From NCBI RefSeq assembly GCF_002351485.1, contig NZ_NWMW01000001.1, positions 1,240,001 through 1,304,000 of the forward strand: DNA of 64,000 bases, given 5' to 3'. A program made the translations under genes and the position numbers. The notes below the pieces were generated by a model. It worked only from the letters and a program-made list of their open reading frames with translations, was not told the origin of the DNA and did not search any database. This DNA is from Sphingomonas spermidinifaciens (GTDB lineage: Bacteria > Pseudomonadota > Alphaproteobacteria > Sphingomonadales > Sphingomonadaceae). Positions within the stretch are counted from its first letter, which is position 1, and each line of letters begins with the position of its first letter. This document shows positions 24,444 through 33,428 of the stretch, one piece after another.

Positions 24444-24678
24444 TAATAATGAAAGCCTACCCCCCAGGATCGAGCCCCCGATGGCAACAGGCATCCGCAG
24501 GGACAAAGTAAACCGATGTGCAATAGATATGGCATATCCGCCAAGCAGGCCGCACCGCATGTGTCCATTTTCGCGAGTCATAGTAGACCCCAAACACAGA
24601 CGTTCAGCTGCTAATTTCCGCTCTCCAACCACGGACATTGATTCAGGTCACGACGGGGTCATGTCAACGCCCCGCAAC

Positions 24679-26379
24679 TCAGACGGATTGGGCCCTCCAC
24701 GCCGCAAGGACACCATCAACGTCCAGATCGATGGGAGCAGCAGACCAGGTGTACGTAAACGAAGCGTCGTCGCTCTGCGGCTGCGGTTCCGGGCGAGAAA
24801 TCCTGATCCTCGTCGGCATCATGACCGAGTCCCCCAGCAGAATGGCCTCGCCACGCCGGAGCGTGGAGAACATGGACGTTATGCCGCGCACCGAGTCGGG
24901 GAGCAGATTGCGGACGTAGGCCTGATCATCGGGGTTCGAGATCCGTAGGCAGAGGAAGCTACCGCATTGCGACAGGATGGTGCTCGACAGCTCGCGGGGG
25001 CGCTGGCTTATGACCGTCAGGCTTATGCCGTACTTCCGGCCTTCCTTCGCGATCCGCTCGGCCGACTTCCTCGCCGACTCGCATGAGGGGTCGTCGTCGG
25101 AGAGGTAGATGTGCGCCTCGTCCGCGAATACCGCGATCGGATAGCGCTCGCCTTTGAGGCGTCGGTGCCAATAGGCGAAGTCGAAGAGGCAGCGCTGGAT
25201 CAGCGAGATTACCGACGAGCGCACGTCGAAAGGCGTTGAGCTCAGATCGACGACGACGATCTTGCGCCGCTCACCGCTGGTCTCGCCCAGAAGTCGCCGG
25301 AACAGGTCGGACATCGACCCTGACGACGTGTAGGTCTTCGGCTTGAAGATGAGATCGTATCGTCGATCGTTCATGCGCGAGTCGAGCCGCATGAGCAGGC
25401 GGCTGAACTGTCCGTAGAGCGGACCGTTCACCTCCCGGTTCGACGCTCCGATGACGCGCTCCGTGTCCAGTCGGCGAAACTCGTCGACTATGCGCTTCAG
25501 GCTGAAGTGGACCGGCGTGTCGATCGTGATCTTCGGAATGCCTAGCGCCTGGTTTTCCGAATCCTCCTGCTTTGCCGCTTGCAGCAGCTCCTTGAATTTC
25601 GCGATCTGGTTCGGCGCAGCCGACTCCGCCCGGTCGACCATGAGCCCGAGCAGCTCCTCCGAGTTCATCAGCCAGTAGGGCAGCTCCAGATCGGATGCGG
25701 AGATCACCTCGGCCTGATCGCCGAAGGCCGAGCCGTATTCGCCGTGCAGATCGAACAGAACGACCGTGGCTTGCGGAAAGGCGCAAATGCGCTGGATGAT
25801 CGAAGCCACCGTCCACGACTTGCCGCCGCCGGTCTGTCCCAGGACCGCCGCATGTCGGGTCAGGAAGGCGTCCAGGTTGATCTTGGCCTCCTGCGCCGGG
25901 ATCAGCGATAGGCGTCCGAGCGAGAAGTCGCCTTCCGCATAACCCTCGTAGATCCTATCGATCATCCGGTCGTCGACCGCGAACACCGGCGCGTTCACTG
26001 TCGGCAGCACGTCCGTGCCGCGCTCGAACGTGCCGGACGCGTCGATGGTCCCGACGGGCACGGTCGACAGACTGCGCGACACCCGGTCCAGGAGCGCCAG
26101 ATCGGCACTGGCGGCCTCGCGCATGTCGGGTGCCGCTATCCGCTCCTCCTTCATTTCGATGCCTGTCACCATGCACAGGAGGTAACCCGAAGGGAGCGAG
26201 ACCGACACGAAGGTGCCCGGCTGTCCGATAAGCAGCGGAACGGGACCGTTCGGACTGGGCATGTCGACCGTCATGCTGACGGGCACGCCCGCCGTGCCCT
26301 CCTCGTCCTCCTCCAGCAGCGACACGAAGACCTGATCGCCCGTTACGGCCACGACCTTGCCGATCCGGTAGTCCGACAT
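24679..26379 (-). CDS. herA: HerA-like hexameric ATPase of a SIR2-HerA defence pair
   Basis: A 566-residue HerA/FtsK-type ATPase. Residues about 1-110 form the HAS-barrel (YRIGKVVAVTGDQVFVSLLE). Walker A is LGQTGGGKSWTVAS (about 182) and Walker B VFADEAHIYLSDDD (about 424); the sensor motif VISQRPRELSSTILSQC follows. GAGGAGAAGG just before ATG 26379 fixes the start and excludes a longer frame to 26463. The SIR2 gene is 10 nt upstream on the same strand. SIR2-HerA pairs are known antiphage systems that combine NADase and nuclease/ATPase activity in a large complex. Confidence 0.9.
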   Translation of the reverse strand: MSDYRIGKVVAVTGDQVFVSLLEEDEEGTAGVPVSMTVDMPSPNGPVPLLIGQPGTFVSVSLPSGYLLCMVTGIEMKEERIAAPDMREAASADLALLDRVSRSLSTVPVGTIDASGTFERGTDVLPTVNAPVFAVDDRMIDRIYEGYAEGDFSLGRLSLIPAQEAKINLDAFLTRHAAVLGQTGGGKSWTVASIIQRICAFPQATVVLFDLHGEYGSAFGDQAEVISASDLELPYWLMNSEELLGLMVDRAESAAPNQIAKFKELLQAAKQEDSENQALGIPKITIDTPVHFSLKRIVDEFRRLDTERVIGASNREVNGPLYGQFSRLLMRLDSRMNDRRYDLIFKPKTYTSSGSMSDLFRRLLGETSGERRKIVVVDLSSTPFDVRSSVISLIQRCLFDFAYWHRRLKGERYPIAVFADEAHIYLSDDDPSCESARKSAERIAKEGRKYGISLTVISQRPRELSSTILSQCGSFLCLRISNPDDQAYVRNLLPDSVRGITSMFSTLRRGEAILLGDSVMMPTRIRISRPEPQPQSDDASFTYTWSAAPIDLDVDGVLAAWRAQSV

Positions 26380-26389
26380 TCCTTCTCCT

Positions 26390-27424
26390 CTACTTGAACA
26401 GTTCGACGAACCTGCTGAACATCCAGCAGTCCGTGCCGTCGTGGTTCGGGGAGCCCCCGGCAATCCCGCCGTCGTGGAAACCGGCGCTGAATGCGCCGAG
26501 ACTCTTCAGCGGCGCCATTCCAGCCGTCTCGCTTTCGCAGAGCGCGAACAACCTTATGCGCCCGGCGCCGACGACTGGCACGAGCAGGTTGTCGTTGATG
26601 TGCTCGTCACCAAAGCTGAACCCGCAGCTCACCAGGTAGCGGCAGTCGGTGCCGAGGGCATTGCGCGCCGCCGTGAACAGGGCGTCGTGCGGAGCATTGA
26701 GCGTGTCCATCACCTTGCGGCGGCGCGGCAGGATCATGACTCGCCGGTCGGCCGCGTCGATGGATGCAGGATGCCGTTCGAAGAAGCGATCGCCTCGTCC
26801 GATCCACGACACGGATCCATGCAGCTTCATGAGGCGCACCGTCAGCACCGGGTGTTCGGCGAAGGTCATCCGCTGCCGCCTGCCGCAGGACAAAGTGAAC
26901 CGCTGCGGATCGAAGAAGCGCTCCACCGAACCGATGAAACCCGTCTCGACCACCACCCCGGCTTCGGCTCCGGCCATCTCGAACAGCAGGTCGTAGTTCG
27001 TCGTGAACACGTGCACGCAGGCGGGTTGCCCGAAGGCCCTCGTCTTCAGCGCAGTCAAGAAGGCGACGTGGTTGTCCAGCTTCGGGGTCGAAACCGAGAG
27101 GATTACCTCTGTGATCAGGTCACGCAGGCGGACTTCGAGCTCTTGGAACCGAGGCAGTCCGGTCGAGATCGCGTGCGAGATGACCAGATCGGCTATCGCC
27201 TCGACGTTCGGCTCCCCCTTTACCGCATCGTAGGTCTGACCAGTCGCGGCGAGGACCTCGTCGAGGATCTGCCGTTCTGGCGAGCTCAGGCCGGCGACCA
27301 CCTGGCGGGTCAGGCCAGGCATCATAGGGTAGCCCGCCTCCACGGACGTACCCGCCCCAAAGAGGAAGCCGCTGGTTGACAGGCCGCCGTTGCCGATGTT
27401 CGGCAGCACCTGATCCAGTCGCAC
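26390..27424 (-). CDS. SIR2-domain NADase of a SIR2-HerA defence pair
   Basis: A 344-residue SIR2-like protein. It has the NAD-binding pattern FLFGAGTSVEAGYPMMPGL (about 20-38), the family motif FTTNYDLLFE (about 140) with the likely catalytic Asn, and a His in LMKLHGSVSW (about 200), followed by VSCGFSFGDEHIND. In defence systems such proteins deplete NAD+ to stop phage growth. Translation begins at GTG 27424 and runs 10 nt short of herA, so the two are co-transcribed. The partner ATPase likely organises the complex. Confidence 0.9.
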   Translation of the reverse strand: MRLDQVLPNIGNGGLSTSGFLFGAGTSVEAGYPMMPGLTRQVVAGLSSPERQILDEVLAATGQTYDAVKGEPNVEAIADLVISHAISTGLPRFQELEVRLRDLITEVILSVSTPKLDNHVAFLTALKTRAFGQPACVHVFTTNYDLLFEMAGAEAGVVVETGFIGSVERFFDPQRFTLSCGRRQRMTFAEHPVLTVRLMKLHGSVSWIGRGDRFFERHPASIDAADRRVMILPRRRKVMDTLNAPHDALFTAARNALGTDCRYLVSCGFSFGDEHINDNLLVPVVGAGRIRLFALCESETAGMAPLKSLGAFSAGFHDGGIAGGSPNHDGTDCWMFSRFVELFK

Positions 27425-27525
27425 GGCCCACCCTTCTATCGTTGTTCCGTCAGTCTAGCGGTATGCGGCCCTGAGGGAAGAGCGGAGCGGCTTGCGCGAT
27501 CGGCCAGACGAGCTCGCTGCGGCGA

Positions 27526-29190
27526 TCAATCCGCCCACTCTTCGCGCACGAACTCCTCGATCGCCGCAGCCCGATCGAGAACCGCCTGCCTGTTCCAGCG
27601 CTGTCCCTCCTGGATCGATCGTCCCACCGCCATGGTGGCCTGCAGCCCGCACTCCACATAGCGGGCCGCCTTGTCCTGAGGAGGCTTGTCCTTGAGGGAG
27701 GAGTTCACCTTGGGTGGCAGCATTGTTAGGTTGCCCAGGTGGTGGACGTATCGCTTGCCCGAACTCCGCGGCATGATGTGCTCGACCGAGCGCGCCGGAT
27801 CGGCGGCCCAGACCTTCGCCCACTGCGACTCGTTGATCTGCATGCCAGCCTCGCGCGCCAGATGCTCCTCGTATCGGAAAAGCACGTAGCGGACCTCCTC
27901 GGCCCACCCGTCGTACCAGTTGTCCCACGAGTCCTCGAAGATGACTTCGTCGATCGAATAGCCGTCGCCGAGTTCTGCGAGAGCGGCCGCCACCGCCTTC
28001 GGCGGCAGCTTGCTGGCGAGCACGTCATATCCTAGGCGCACGTACTCGCCGACCTTCGTCCTCGTGTCCTTTCCGGCGAGCGTGAAGATGCGGAAGGTGA
28101 CCCGCTCCCAAGCCGAGAGCAAGTCACGTTCGGTCTTCTCGTCGAAGCCGCGCAGGAGGATGGCGATCGCCAGGAACCGGGCGTGCGCGATGCGGGTCAC
28201 GGCGGCACGACGCTGGTCGGCCTTCAGCTCGAGCGACTTCCGCACGACCGCCTTCAACCATGATGCCGCTTCGACGATCGACTTCAGCGTGGTGCCCGCG
28301 ATCCGCAACAGTTCGATTGAGGCGTCCTCGTCCGAGAGAATCCGGTTGGGCCGTGTCTCCCGCGACCACGTCCCGGCGAAGCGCAGCGCCTCATCGCCGA
28401 CACGCTCCTCCAGGCCCAGATCGCGATAGACGTCCTTCCAGATGCTCTGCATCTCGTGAAGGCCTTCGGTCCGTGAGCCCTCGTCCACGTGCTCGTAGAT
28501 CGAGGCCACGAGCTGGCTTTTCGTCTTGTCCAACCAGCGGACGTCGAGCCCACGGCTGTTGAGCACCTCGAAGACCCGATAGACCGTCGATTGGTCGGCT
28601 AGCTCGTGGTAGATCACGGAGAGCCGGTGCCGGATGGTGAACACCAGGTCAGTCAGTGAGCCGGTCGCCTTCCACTGGTCGACGAACGCCTCGCACTCGT
28701 CGGCCGCTTCGACGAGGTTGTCGTCTGCAGCCGTGACGACGGCCTTTCGCTTGATCACGCCCGTCCGGACGTAGGTGGTGAAGACGTCGCTGCTGTCGTG
28801 GTTCGTCTGGAGCAGGACCAGATTGTGCTCGTCGCCCTTGACCAGCAGGTCGGCCAGCTCGCCCTTGATCTTCGCCTCCGCCTTGTCTCCGTCCCCCAGC
28901 GCCTTCTCGATCGCCTTGAGGAGGATAACGAGGGTGGTCACTCGCTGCTGTCCGTCGACCAGATCGACCACCCCGAATTCATCCGCGCCGATCGTCCTGC
29001 GTTCGCGGGCGAGGCCGACCACCGTCGCCATAAAGTGCTCCCGACCGGATCGCTGCGCCTCCCGTATGTCGGCGAACAGGTCTTCGCGTTGGCGATGCTG
29101 CCAGGAGTATGCCCGCTGATAGTCGGGGATGCGGAACAGCCGCGCCTGCATGAGCTTGGCAATGGACAGGTGCATTGGATTAAGCTGCAT
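27526..29190 (-). CDS. DUF262/DUF1524 (GmrSD-like) nuclease protein
   Basis: A 554-residue protein with an N-terminal DUF262 domain (FRIPDYQRAYSWQHRQREDL, residues about 19-38; VDLVDGQQRVTTLVILL near 75, a ParB-like NTP-binding motif) and a C-terminal DUF1524 HNH domain (RSVEHIMPRSSGKR and HHLGNLTMLPPKVNSSLKDK, about 470-510). This is the fused form of GmrS/GmrD type IV restriction enzymes, which cut modified phage DNA. The ATG at 29190 has AGGAGGAG upstream. It lies 101 bp upstream of SIR2 on the same strand, so it may be in the same transcript. Catalytic motifs look complete. Confidence 0.88.
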   Translation of the reverse strand: MQLNPMHLSIAKLMQARLFRIPDYQRAYSWQHRQREDLFADIREAQRSGREHFMATVVGLARERRTIGADEFGVVDLVDGQQRVTTLVILLKAIEKALGDGDKAEAKIKGELADLLVKGDEHNLVLLQTNHDSSDVFTTYVRTGVIKRKAVVTAADDNLVEAADECEAFVDQWKATGSLTDLVFTIRHRLSVIYHELADQSTVYRVFEVLNSRGLDVRWLDKTKSQLVASIYEHVDEGSRTEGLHEMQSIWKDVYRDLGLEERVGDEALRFAGTWSRETRPNRILSDEDASIELLRIAGTTLKSIVEAASWLKAVVRKSLELKADQRRAAVTRIAHARFLAIAILLRGFDEKTERDLLSAWERVTFRIFTLAGKDTRTKVGEYVRLGYDVLASKLPPKAVAAALAELGDGYSIDEVIFEDSWDNWYDGWAEEVRYVLFRYEEHLAREAGMQINESQWAKVWAADPARSVEHIMPRSSGKRYVHHLGNLTMLPPKVNSSLKDKPPQDKAARYVECGLQATMAVGRSIQEGQRWNRQAVLDRAAAIEEFVREEWAD

Positions 29191-29662
29191 CTGAGCTCCT
29201 CCTCGCGAGGTCCGGCGCGGAACCGATCGGCTTCTACTCAGCCTTGCTCTTAACGCCAGGGCATCAGGCAAACGCCTAAGCCTCGCGCGACCAGCATTAG
29301 GTAGCTGCCGACCGCATTAGCATGAACGAAGGGGAGCTTACGCCTATTTGGCGATCGTAACCGGACGGGCCCCTTTCCGCCCAAAATGCGGAGGTTCTAC
29401 TTCCACCATGATGGGTGACCGAACGCTTGCGCCTGATAGGCGAGTCTGCGTTCTCACGACTGAGTAGGAAGTCGGGACTGCGGTTTAGGTCCGCAGCTCA
29501 CACTACCGCTGCACGCGCTGCTGAAATAAGCGAGCGCCGACGAAGCCGCCGAACCGCTCCTCTAAGCCGATGCAAGTCAGGAATGTCCGTCCGGGTCAGT
29601 CGAGACCGATGCACACGCTAGAGCGACGCAGATCCTGATGGCATTCGGGAGAAGGATCGCTT

Positions 29663-29683
29663 GCGATACCAGCGCGATACCAG
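29663..29683. repeat. Tandem direct repeat GCGATACCAG near the attachment site
   Basis: GCGATACCAG occurs at 29663-29672 and 29674-29683, an 11-bp period close to one helical turn, as in integrase or Xis arm sites. Confidence 0.5.
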
Positions 29684-29690
29684 AAGCAAC

Positions 29691-29717
29691 AGAAGAACCT
29701 CGCAAAGAAGAACCTCG
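29691..29717. repeat. Tandem direct repeat AGAAGAACCTCG near the attachment site
   Basis: AGAAGAACCTCG occurs at 29691-29702 and 29706-29717 (15-bp period), within 60 bp of the tRNA 3' end. Likely recombinase or excisionase binding; inferred from position. Confidence 0.5.
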
Positions 29718-29752
29718 TCGCAGTTATATGCAGCAACTGCAAAGACTTAGAA

Positions 29753-29828
29753 TGGTGGAGCCGAGGGGGATCGAACCCCTGACCTTCGCAATGCCATTGC
29801 GACGCTCTCCCAGCTGAGCTACGGCCCC
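29753..29828 (-). tRNA. tRNA-Ala (anticodon GGC), likely integration site
   Basis: The minus strand folds into a full 76-nt cloverleaf. The acceptor stem is GGGGCCG/CGGCTCC (one G-U pair), the D-stem GCTC/GAGC, the anticodon stem TCGCA/TGCGA with loop ATGGCAT, and the T-stem AGGGG/CCCCT. The anticodon is GGC (alanine). The CCA end is encoded. The 3' end faces the mobile element, and core chromosome starts directly on the 5' side, which makes this gene the probable insertion target. A good promoter lies 18 bp upstream. Confidence 0.97.
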
Positions 29829-29846
29829 ATCGTTCCGGGAAGGCGC

Positions 29847-29875
29847 CCATTAGGGGCGCTTCGCTGGGTTGGCAA
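29847..29875 (-). promoter_or_regulatory. Promoter of tRNA-Ala
   Basis: On the minus strand TTGCCA (29870-29875) and TAATGG (29847-29852) are separated by exactly 17 bp, and the -10 box ends 18 bp before the tRNA 5' end. A GC-rich stretch follows the -10 box, as in stringently controlled stable-RNA promoters. Confidence 0.6.
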
Positions 29876-29937
29876 GCGCGTTTTTGCGGCTGCCGTCGGC
29901 GGGTTCCGGACAGGCGCGCTGCCCGGAACCCGGCCGA

Positions 29938-30258
29938 TCAGTTCTCGTCGTCGTCGGCGGGTGCCTCGACGCCCAGATCGTCGTCGCCGCCCAGGTCGAC
30001 ATCGTCGTCGGCGGGGGTGTCGTCGTCCTCGGTATCGATGTCGAGATCGTCACCCAGGTCCGAATCGGCTTCCTTGTCCTTGGCGGGATCGGCCTTCACC
30101 GCCTCGAACGGCAGCGGCTGCTTCGACTTCAGGATGGGCTCGGGCTCCCACGCATAGCCGCAGTTGATGCAGGTGACGGGCTCGTCCTTCTGCAAGTCGT
30201 AGAAGCGGGTTCCGCATTTCGGGCACGAACGCTTCGTGCCCCATTCCGGCTTGACCAT
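29938..30258 (-). CDS. FYDLN-acid zinc-ribbon protein
   Basis: A 106-residue protein starting MVKPEWGTKRSCPKCGTRFY at 30258. Two CxxC pairs (SCPKCG and TCINCG) form a zinc ribbon around the FYDL motif. The C-terminal half is almost wholly acidic (Asp/Glu runs). This matches the TIGR02300 FYDLN-acid family of alphaproteobacteria, whose function is unknown. It is usually found next to aroA, as here, in the divergent orientation. A longer frame to 30333 has no reasonable start site. Confidence 0.85.
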   Translation of the reverse strand: MVKPEWGTKRSCPKCGTRFYDLQKDEPVTCINCGYAWEPEPILKSKQPLPFEAVKADPAKDKEADSDLGDDLDIDTEDDDTPADDDVDLGGDDDLGVEAPADDDEN

Positions 30259-30364
30259 GCCGCGTATCGCCTTTCGGATGGGATGATTTTCGGGCCTTGA
30301 GAAGGGTCCGCGAAGTGGCGCGCGCCTTGCCATAGTGCAAGCCCCCTGTCAAAAGCCCGCGCCC

Positions 30365-31708
30365 ATGCACGCCCCCCTTTCCCCCCGGCCCCTGTCGATC
30401 GCCGCCGCCGGCCCGTTGAAGGGCGAGGTCACGGTCCCCGGCGACAAGTCGATCAGTCACCGCTCGCTGATGTTCGCCGGCCTCGCGATCGGGACAAGCC
30501 GCATCCGCGGGCTCTTGGAGGGCGAGGACGTGCTCGCCACCGCGGCGGCCATGCGCGCGATGGGCGCGACGATCGAGCGGCGCGAGGATGGCGAGTGGCG
30601 CGTCGCGGGGGTCGGCGTCGGCGGGCTGCTCCAGCCGAACACCGCGCTCGACATGGGCAATTCCGGCACCTCGACCCGGCTGCTGATGGGCCTCGTCGCC
30701 AGCCACCCGATCACCGCGACCTTCACAGGCGATGCCAGCCTGTCGAAGCGGCCGATGGCACGCGTCATCGAACCGCTGTCGCGTATGGGCGCGGACTTCA
30801 CCGCCAGCCCAGGCGACCGTTTGCCGCTGACGATGCGCGGCCTCTGCCCGGCGGTGCCGATCGAGTACGAACTTCCCGTCGCCTCGGCGCAGGTCAAGTC
30901 GGCGGTGCTGCTCGCGGGCCTCAACACGCCGGGCATCACCCGCGTGATCGAACGTGTGCCGACGCGCGACCATAGCGAGCGGATGCTGCGCGGCTTCGGT
31001 GCCGATCTGAACGTCGAGGGCGAGGTCGTGTCGATCCGCGGCGAGGCCGAGCTGCGCGCGCAGGATATCGACGTGCCGGGCGACCCCTCCTCGGCGGGCT
31101 TCTGGATGGTCGCCGCGTCGATCGTGCCGGGGTCGGACGTGACGATCCGCAACGTGCTGATGAACCCGACACGGACGGGCCTGATCGCCGCGCTGCGCCT
31201 GATGGGCGCGTCGATCGAGGCGCTGGGCACGCGCGATGTCGGGGGCGAAGCGGTCGCCGACCTGCGCGTCCGCCACGCGCCTTTGTCGGCCATCGAAGTC
31301 CCGCCCGACCTCGCGCCGAGCATGATCGACGAATATCCGGTGCTCTTCGTCGCCGCCGCCTTTGCGAAGGGGCACACCGTCGCCCGCGGCGCGCACGAGC
31401 TTCGCGTCAAGGAATCGGACCGCATCGCCGCGATGGCCGCCGCGCTCGGCCTCGCGGGCGTGCGCGTCGAGGAGCATGAGGACGGCCTGTCAATCGAGGG
31501 CCGCGATGGCGAGCCGCTTGTCGGCACCGGCGGCGCGCGCGTCGCCAGCCTGCTCGACCACCGCATCGCGATGGCGATGGCGGTGGCGGGGATGCACGCT
31601 GCCCGACCCGTCGCGATCGACGACGCCGCGCCGATCGCCACAAGCTATCCGGGCTTCATCGCGACGGCGCAGGCGCTCGGCGCGCAGCCGACTTGGCTCG
31701 ACGCATGA
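30365..31708 (+). CDS. aroA: 3-phosphoshikimate 1-carboxyvinyltransferase (EPSP synthase)
   Basis: A 447-residue EPSP synthase. It transfers the enolpyruvyl group from PEP to shikimate-3-phosphate in aromatic amino acid synthesis. The N-terminal PEP/S3P motif is [11 protein letters not shown], followed by [26 protein letters not shown], and [11 protein letters not shown] near residue 350. All belong to the class II-like form common in alphaproteobacteria. ATG 30365 gives the usual length; an ATG 30 bp upstream adds ten residues that look non-homologous. The stop overlaps the cmk start (ATGA). Confidence 0.95.
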   Translation: MHAPLSPRPLSIAAAGPLKGEVTVPGDKSISHRSLMFAGLAIGTSRIRGLLEGEDVLATAAAMRAMGATIERREDGEWRVAGVGVGGLLQPNTALDMGNSGTSTRLLMGLVASHPITATFTGDASLSKRPMARVIEPLSRMGADFTASPGDRLPLTMRGLCPAVPIEYELPVASAQVKSAVLLAGLNTPGITRVIERVPTRDHSERMLRGFGADLNVEGEVVSIRGEAELRAQDIDVPGDPSSAGFWMVAASIVPGSDVTIRNVLMNPTRTGLIAALRLMGASIEALGTRDVGGEAVADLRVRHAPLSAIEVPPDLAPSMIDEYPVLFVAAAFAKGHTVARGAHELRVKESDRIAAMAAALGLAGVRVEEHEDGLSIEGRDGEPLVGTGGARVASLLDHRIAMAMAVAGMHAARPVAIDDAAPIATSYPGFIATAQALGAQPTWLDA

Positions 31709-32331
31709 TCATCGCCGTCGACGGACCCGCCGCATCGGGCAAGGGCACGATCGCGCGCGCGCTGGCGAAGCATTTCGGCCTGCCGCATCTCGACACCGGC
31801 CTTCTTTATCGCGCTGTTGCCGCGCGGGTGCTGGCCGAGGGGCTCGATCCGGCGCGCGAGGCCGATGTGGTGGCGATGTGCGACTTCGACGAGGGCCTGC
31901 TGGCCTCGCCGGACCTGCGTACCGATCATGTCGGCAAGACCGCCTCGATCGTGTCGGCGCATCCGCTGGTGCGCGCGGCGCTGCTCCAGCGGCAGCGGCG
32001 GTTCGCGCAGCAGGAGGGGGGCGCGGTGCTCGACGGGCGCGATATCGGCACCGTCATCGCCCCCGACGCCGACGTGAAGCTGTTCGTGAAAGCGACCCCC
32101 GCGATCCGCGCCCGCCGCCGTCACGAGGAACTGCGCCGCCACGGCATCGAGGTCAGCTACGACCGCGTCCTCGCCGATATCCGCGCGCGCGACGACCGCG
32201 ACAGCCGCCGCAGTGAAGCCCCGCTTCGCCAGGCCGCCGACGCCGCGGTGCTGGATACGAGCTTCCTGTCGATCGAGGCGGCGGTCCAGCGCGCGGTCGC
32301 GCTGGCCGAGGCGCAGATGGCGCGGCACTGA
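31705..32331 (+). CDS. cmk: Cytidylate kinase
   Basis: A 208-residue (d)CMP kinase that makes CDP for nucleic acid and phospholipid synthesis. The P-loop is [17 protein letters not shown] (residues about 5-21), followed by [15 protein letters not shown] and the active-site pattern [20 protein letters not shown]; the LID region carries RRRHEELRR. The ATG at 31705 overlaps the aroA stop; an earlier TTG codon in frame is unlikely. aroA-cmk is a conserved pair in this group. Confidence 0.95.
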   Translation: MIIAVDGPAASGKGTIARALAKHFGLPHLDTGLLYRAVAARVLAEGLDPAREADVVAMCDFDEGLLASPDLRTDHVGKTASIVSAHPLVRAALLQRQRRFAQQEGGAVLDGRDIGTVIAPDADVKLFVKATPAIRARRRHEELRRHGIEVSYDRVLADIRARDDRDSRRSEAPLRQAADAAVLDTSFLSIEAAVQRAVALAEAQMARH

Positions 32332-32340
32332 AGCGCGCCT

Positions 32341-32367
32341 CCCCTGCCTGAACAGGGGGGCTTTGTT
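32341..32367 (+). terminator. Terminator after cmk
   Basis: A CCCCTG/CAGGGG stem with a 6-nt loop is followed by GGCTTTGTT. It lies in the 34-bp gap between the convergent cmk and M23 genes. The T-tract is weak. Confidence 0.45.
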
Positions 32368-33202
32368 ACCCCATCGGCCCCGCCAGGAGCGCCGGATCGA
32401 TCCGCGCCTCGCGCCACTTCATGCCCCAGTGAAGATGCGGCCCCGTCGCCCGCCCCGTCGCGCCCACCGCGCCGATCGGCTGGCCCTGTCGCACTGACTC
32501 CCCCTCGCGCACGTCGATGCGCGACAAATGGAGAAACGCGCTGTTGAGGCCCATCCCGTGGTCGATCATCAGCAGCAACCCTTCGAGCGTGAAGGGCGCC
32601 GCCGCCGCGAGGATCACCACGCCATCGGCCGGCGCCACCACCGGCGCGCCGGTCGGCCGCGCGACATCAACGCCCGAATGATAGGCGCCGGGCTCGCCCG
32701 CATAGATGCGCTGCGACCCGAACCGGCCCGAGATGCGGCCCCTGGCCGGCCAGACGAAACGCTGCCGCCACCCCTGCGCCGCCGACTCCATCGCGCGCGC
32801 CGCGGCGATGCGCGCAAGTTCGGGGGCACGGCGGCGGGCGAACTCGGCACTCGGCTGGCTGATGCGGGGCAGCGTCGGCAACCGCTCGATCTGCCAGTCG
32901 CCTGGCGCGACGGCGACGATCTCGCTCATGACCCGACCGTCGCGGGTTTTACCGGTCAGCCGCGCCATCGGCCCGGCATCCCGATCGAACGCGATGAGGA
33001 AACGGCGGTCGGCGGCGACCGTCACCGGCGCGCCGTCCAGCGTCAGCGCCGCCAGCTCCGGGGGCGCGAGGCCGATCATCGAGCCGCCCTGCACCGCCCG
33101 TCCGCTCAATCCGAAACGCGATCCTTGAGCAAGGCCACGACGGGCAAACGCCCCGATCGCCAGCGCGCCGCCGGCCCCCAGCACCCCTCGCCGAGCAATC
33201 AC
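32366..33202 (-). CDS. M23-family metallopeptidase (peptidoglycan hydrolase-like), exported
   Basis: A 278-residue protein with a twin-Arg-like N-terminus (MIARRGVLGAGGALAIGAFAR) and a C-terminal LytM domain: YHSGVDVARPTGAPVVAPAD (zinc His and Asp), then LLMIDHGMGLNSAFLHLS and ATGRATGPHLHWGMKW, the catalytic HxH. All zinc ligands are present, so it probably cleaves cross-links in the periplasm. Translation starts at GTG 33202, overlapping the DUF2093 stop by 4 nt. The N-terminal half is unassigned and may be a regulatory or spacer segment. Confidence 0.87.
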   Translation of the reverse strand: MIARRGVLGAGGALAIGAFARRGLAQGSRFGLSGRAVQGGSMIGLAPPELAALTLDGAPVTVAADRRFLIAFDRDAGPMARLTGKTRDGRVMSEIVAVAPGDWQIERLPTLPRISQPSAEFARRRAPELARIAAARAMESAAQGWRQRFVWPARGRISGRFGSQRIYAGEPGAYHSGVDVARPTGAPVVAPADGVVILAAAAPFTLEGLLLMIDHGMGLNSAFLHLSRIDVREGESVRQGQPIGAVGATGRATGPHLHWGMKWREARIDPALLAGPMG

Positions 33203-33405
33203 GCGCCCGTCAGCACCTTCGTCGCGATCTCGGCGCTGGCATAGGGCTCCTGCCGCGACACGCTCCAATATTTGAGCGCGTCGAGCGCGATCCGCTCGCC
33301 CGTCACCGCGCACAGCACATGATCTCCCGGCGACAGCACGCGAAAGCCGTTGGCCATGAAGTGGAGGCGGGCGGGACGGGCGGTGTTCGACATCAGCATG
33401 GGCAT
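33199..33405 (-). CDS. DUF2093 family small protein
   Basis: A protein of 68 residues or slightly fewer (alternative ATGs at 33399 and 33393). The pattern RLHFMANGFRVLSPGDHVLC, then TGERIALDALKYWSV, matches the DUF2093 family of alphaproteobacteria; function unknown. It sits between xseA and the M23 gene on the same strand, with a 4-nt overlap to the latter, so it belongs to that operon. Start choice favours 33405 because GGGGA lies just upstream. Confidence 0.75.
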   Translation of the reverse strand: MPMLMSNTARPARLHFMANGFRVLSPGDHVLCAVTGERIALDALKYWSVSRQEPYASAEIATKVLTGA

Positions 33406-33428
33406 CGCGTCCCCGGCATCGGGGCTCC

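Larger units (their letters stand above)
29191..29752. other. Noncoding end of the element next to tRNA-Ala
   Basis: About 560 bp between the DUF262 gene and the tRNA 3' end with no supported gene. It contains two sets of tandem direct repeats (29663-29683 and 29691-29717) and an inverted pair GCAGTT...AACTGC around 29720-29740. This is the expected location of an integrase attachment site at the 3' end of a tRNA gene. An open frame on the minus strand crosses the tRNA and is not a gene. Confidence 0.55.

Noticed and set aside
1..29752. Insertion sequences or transposase genes inside the element
   Set aside because: No DDE transposase or IS-type terminal repeats were recognised in this part of the window.
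29596..29850. Minus-strand open frame crossing tRNA-Ala
   Set aside because: It reads through the tRNA gene; the translation has no credible protein features.
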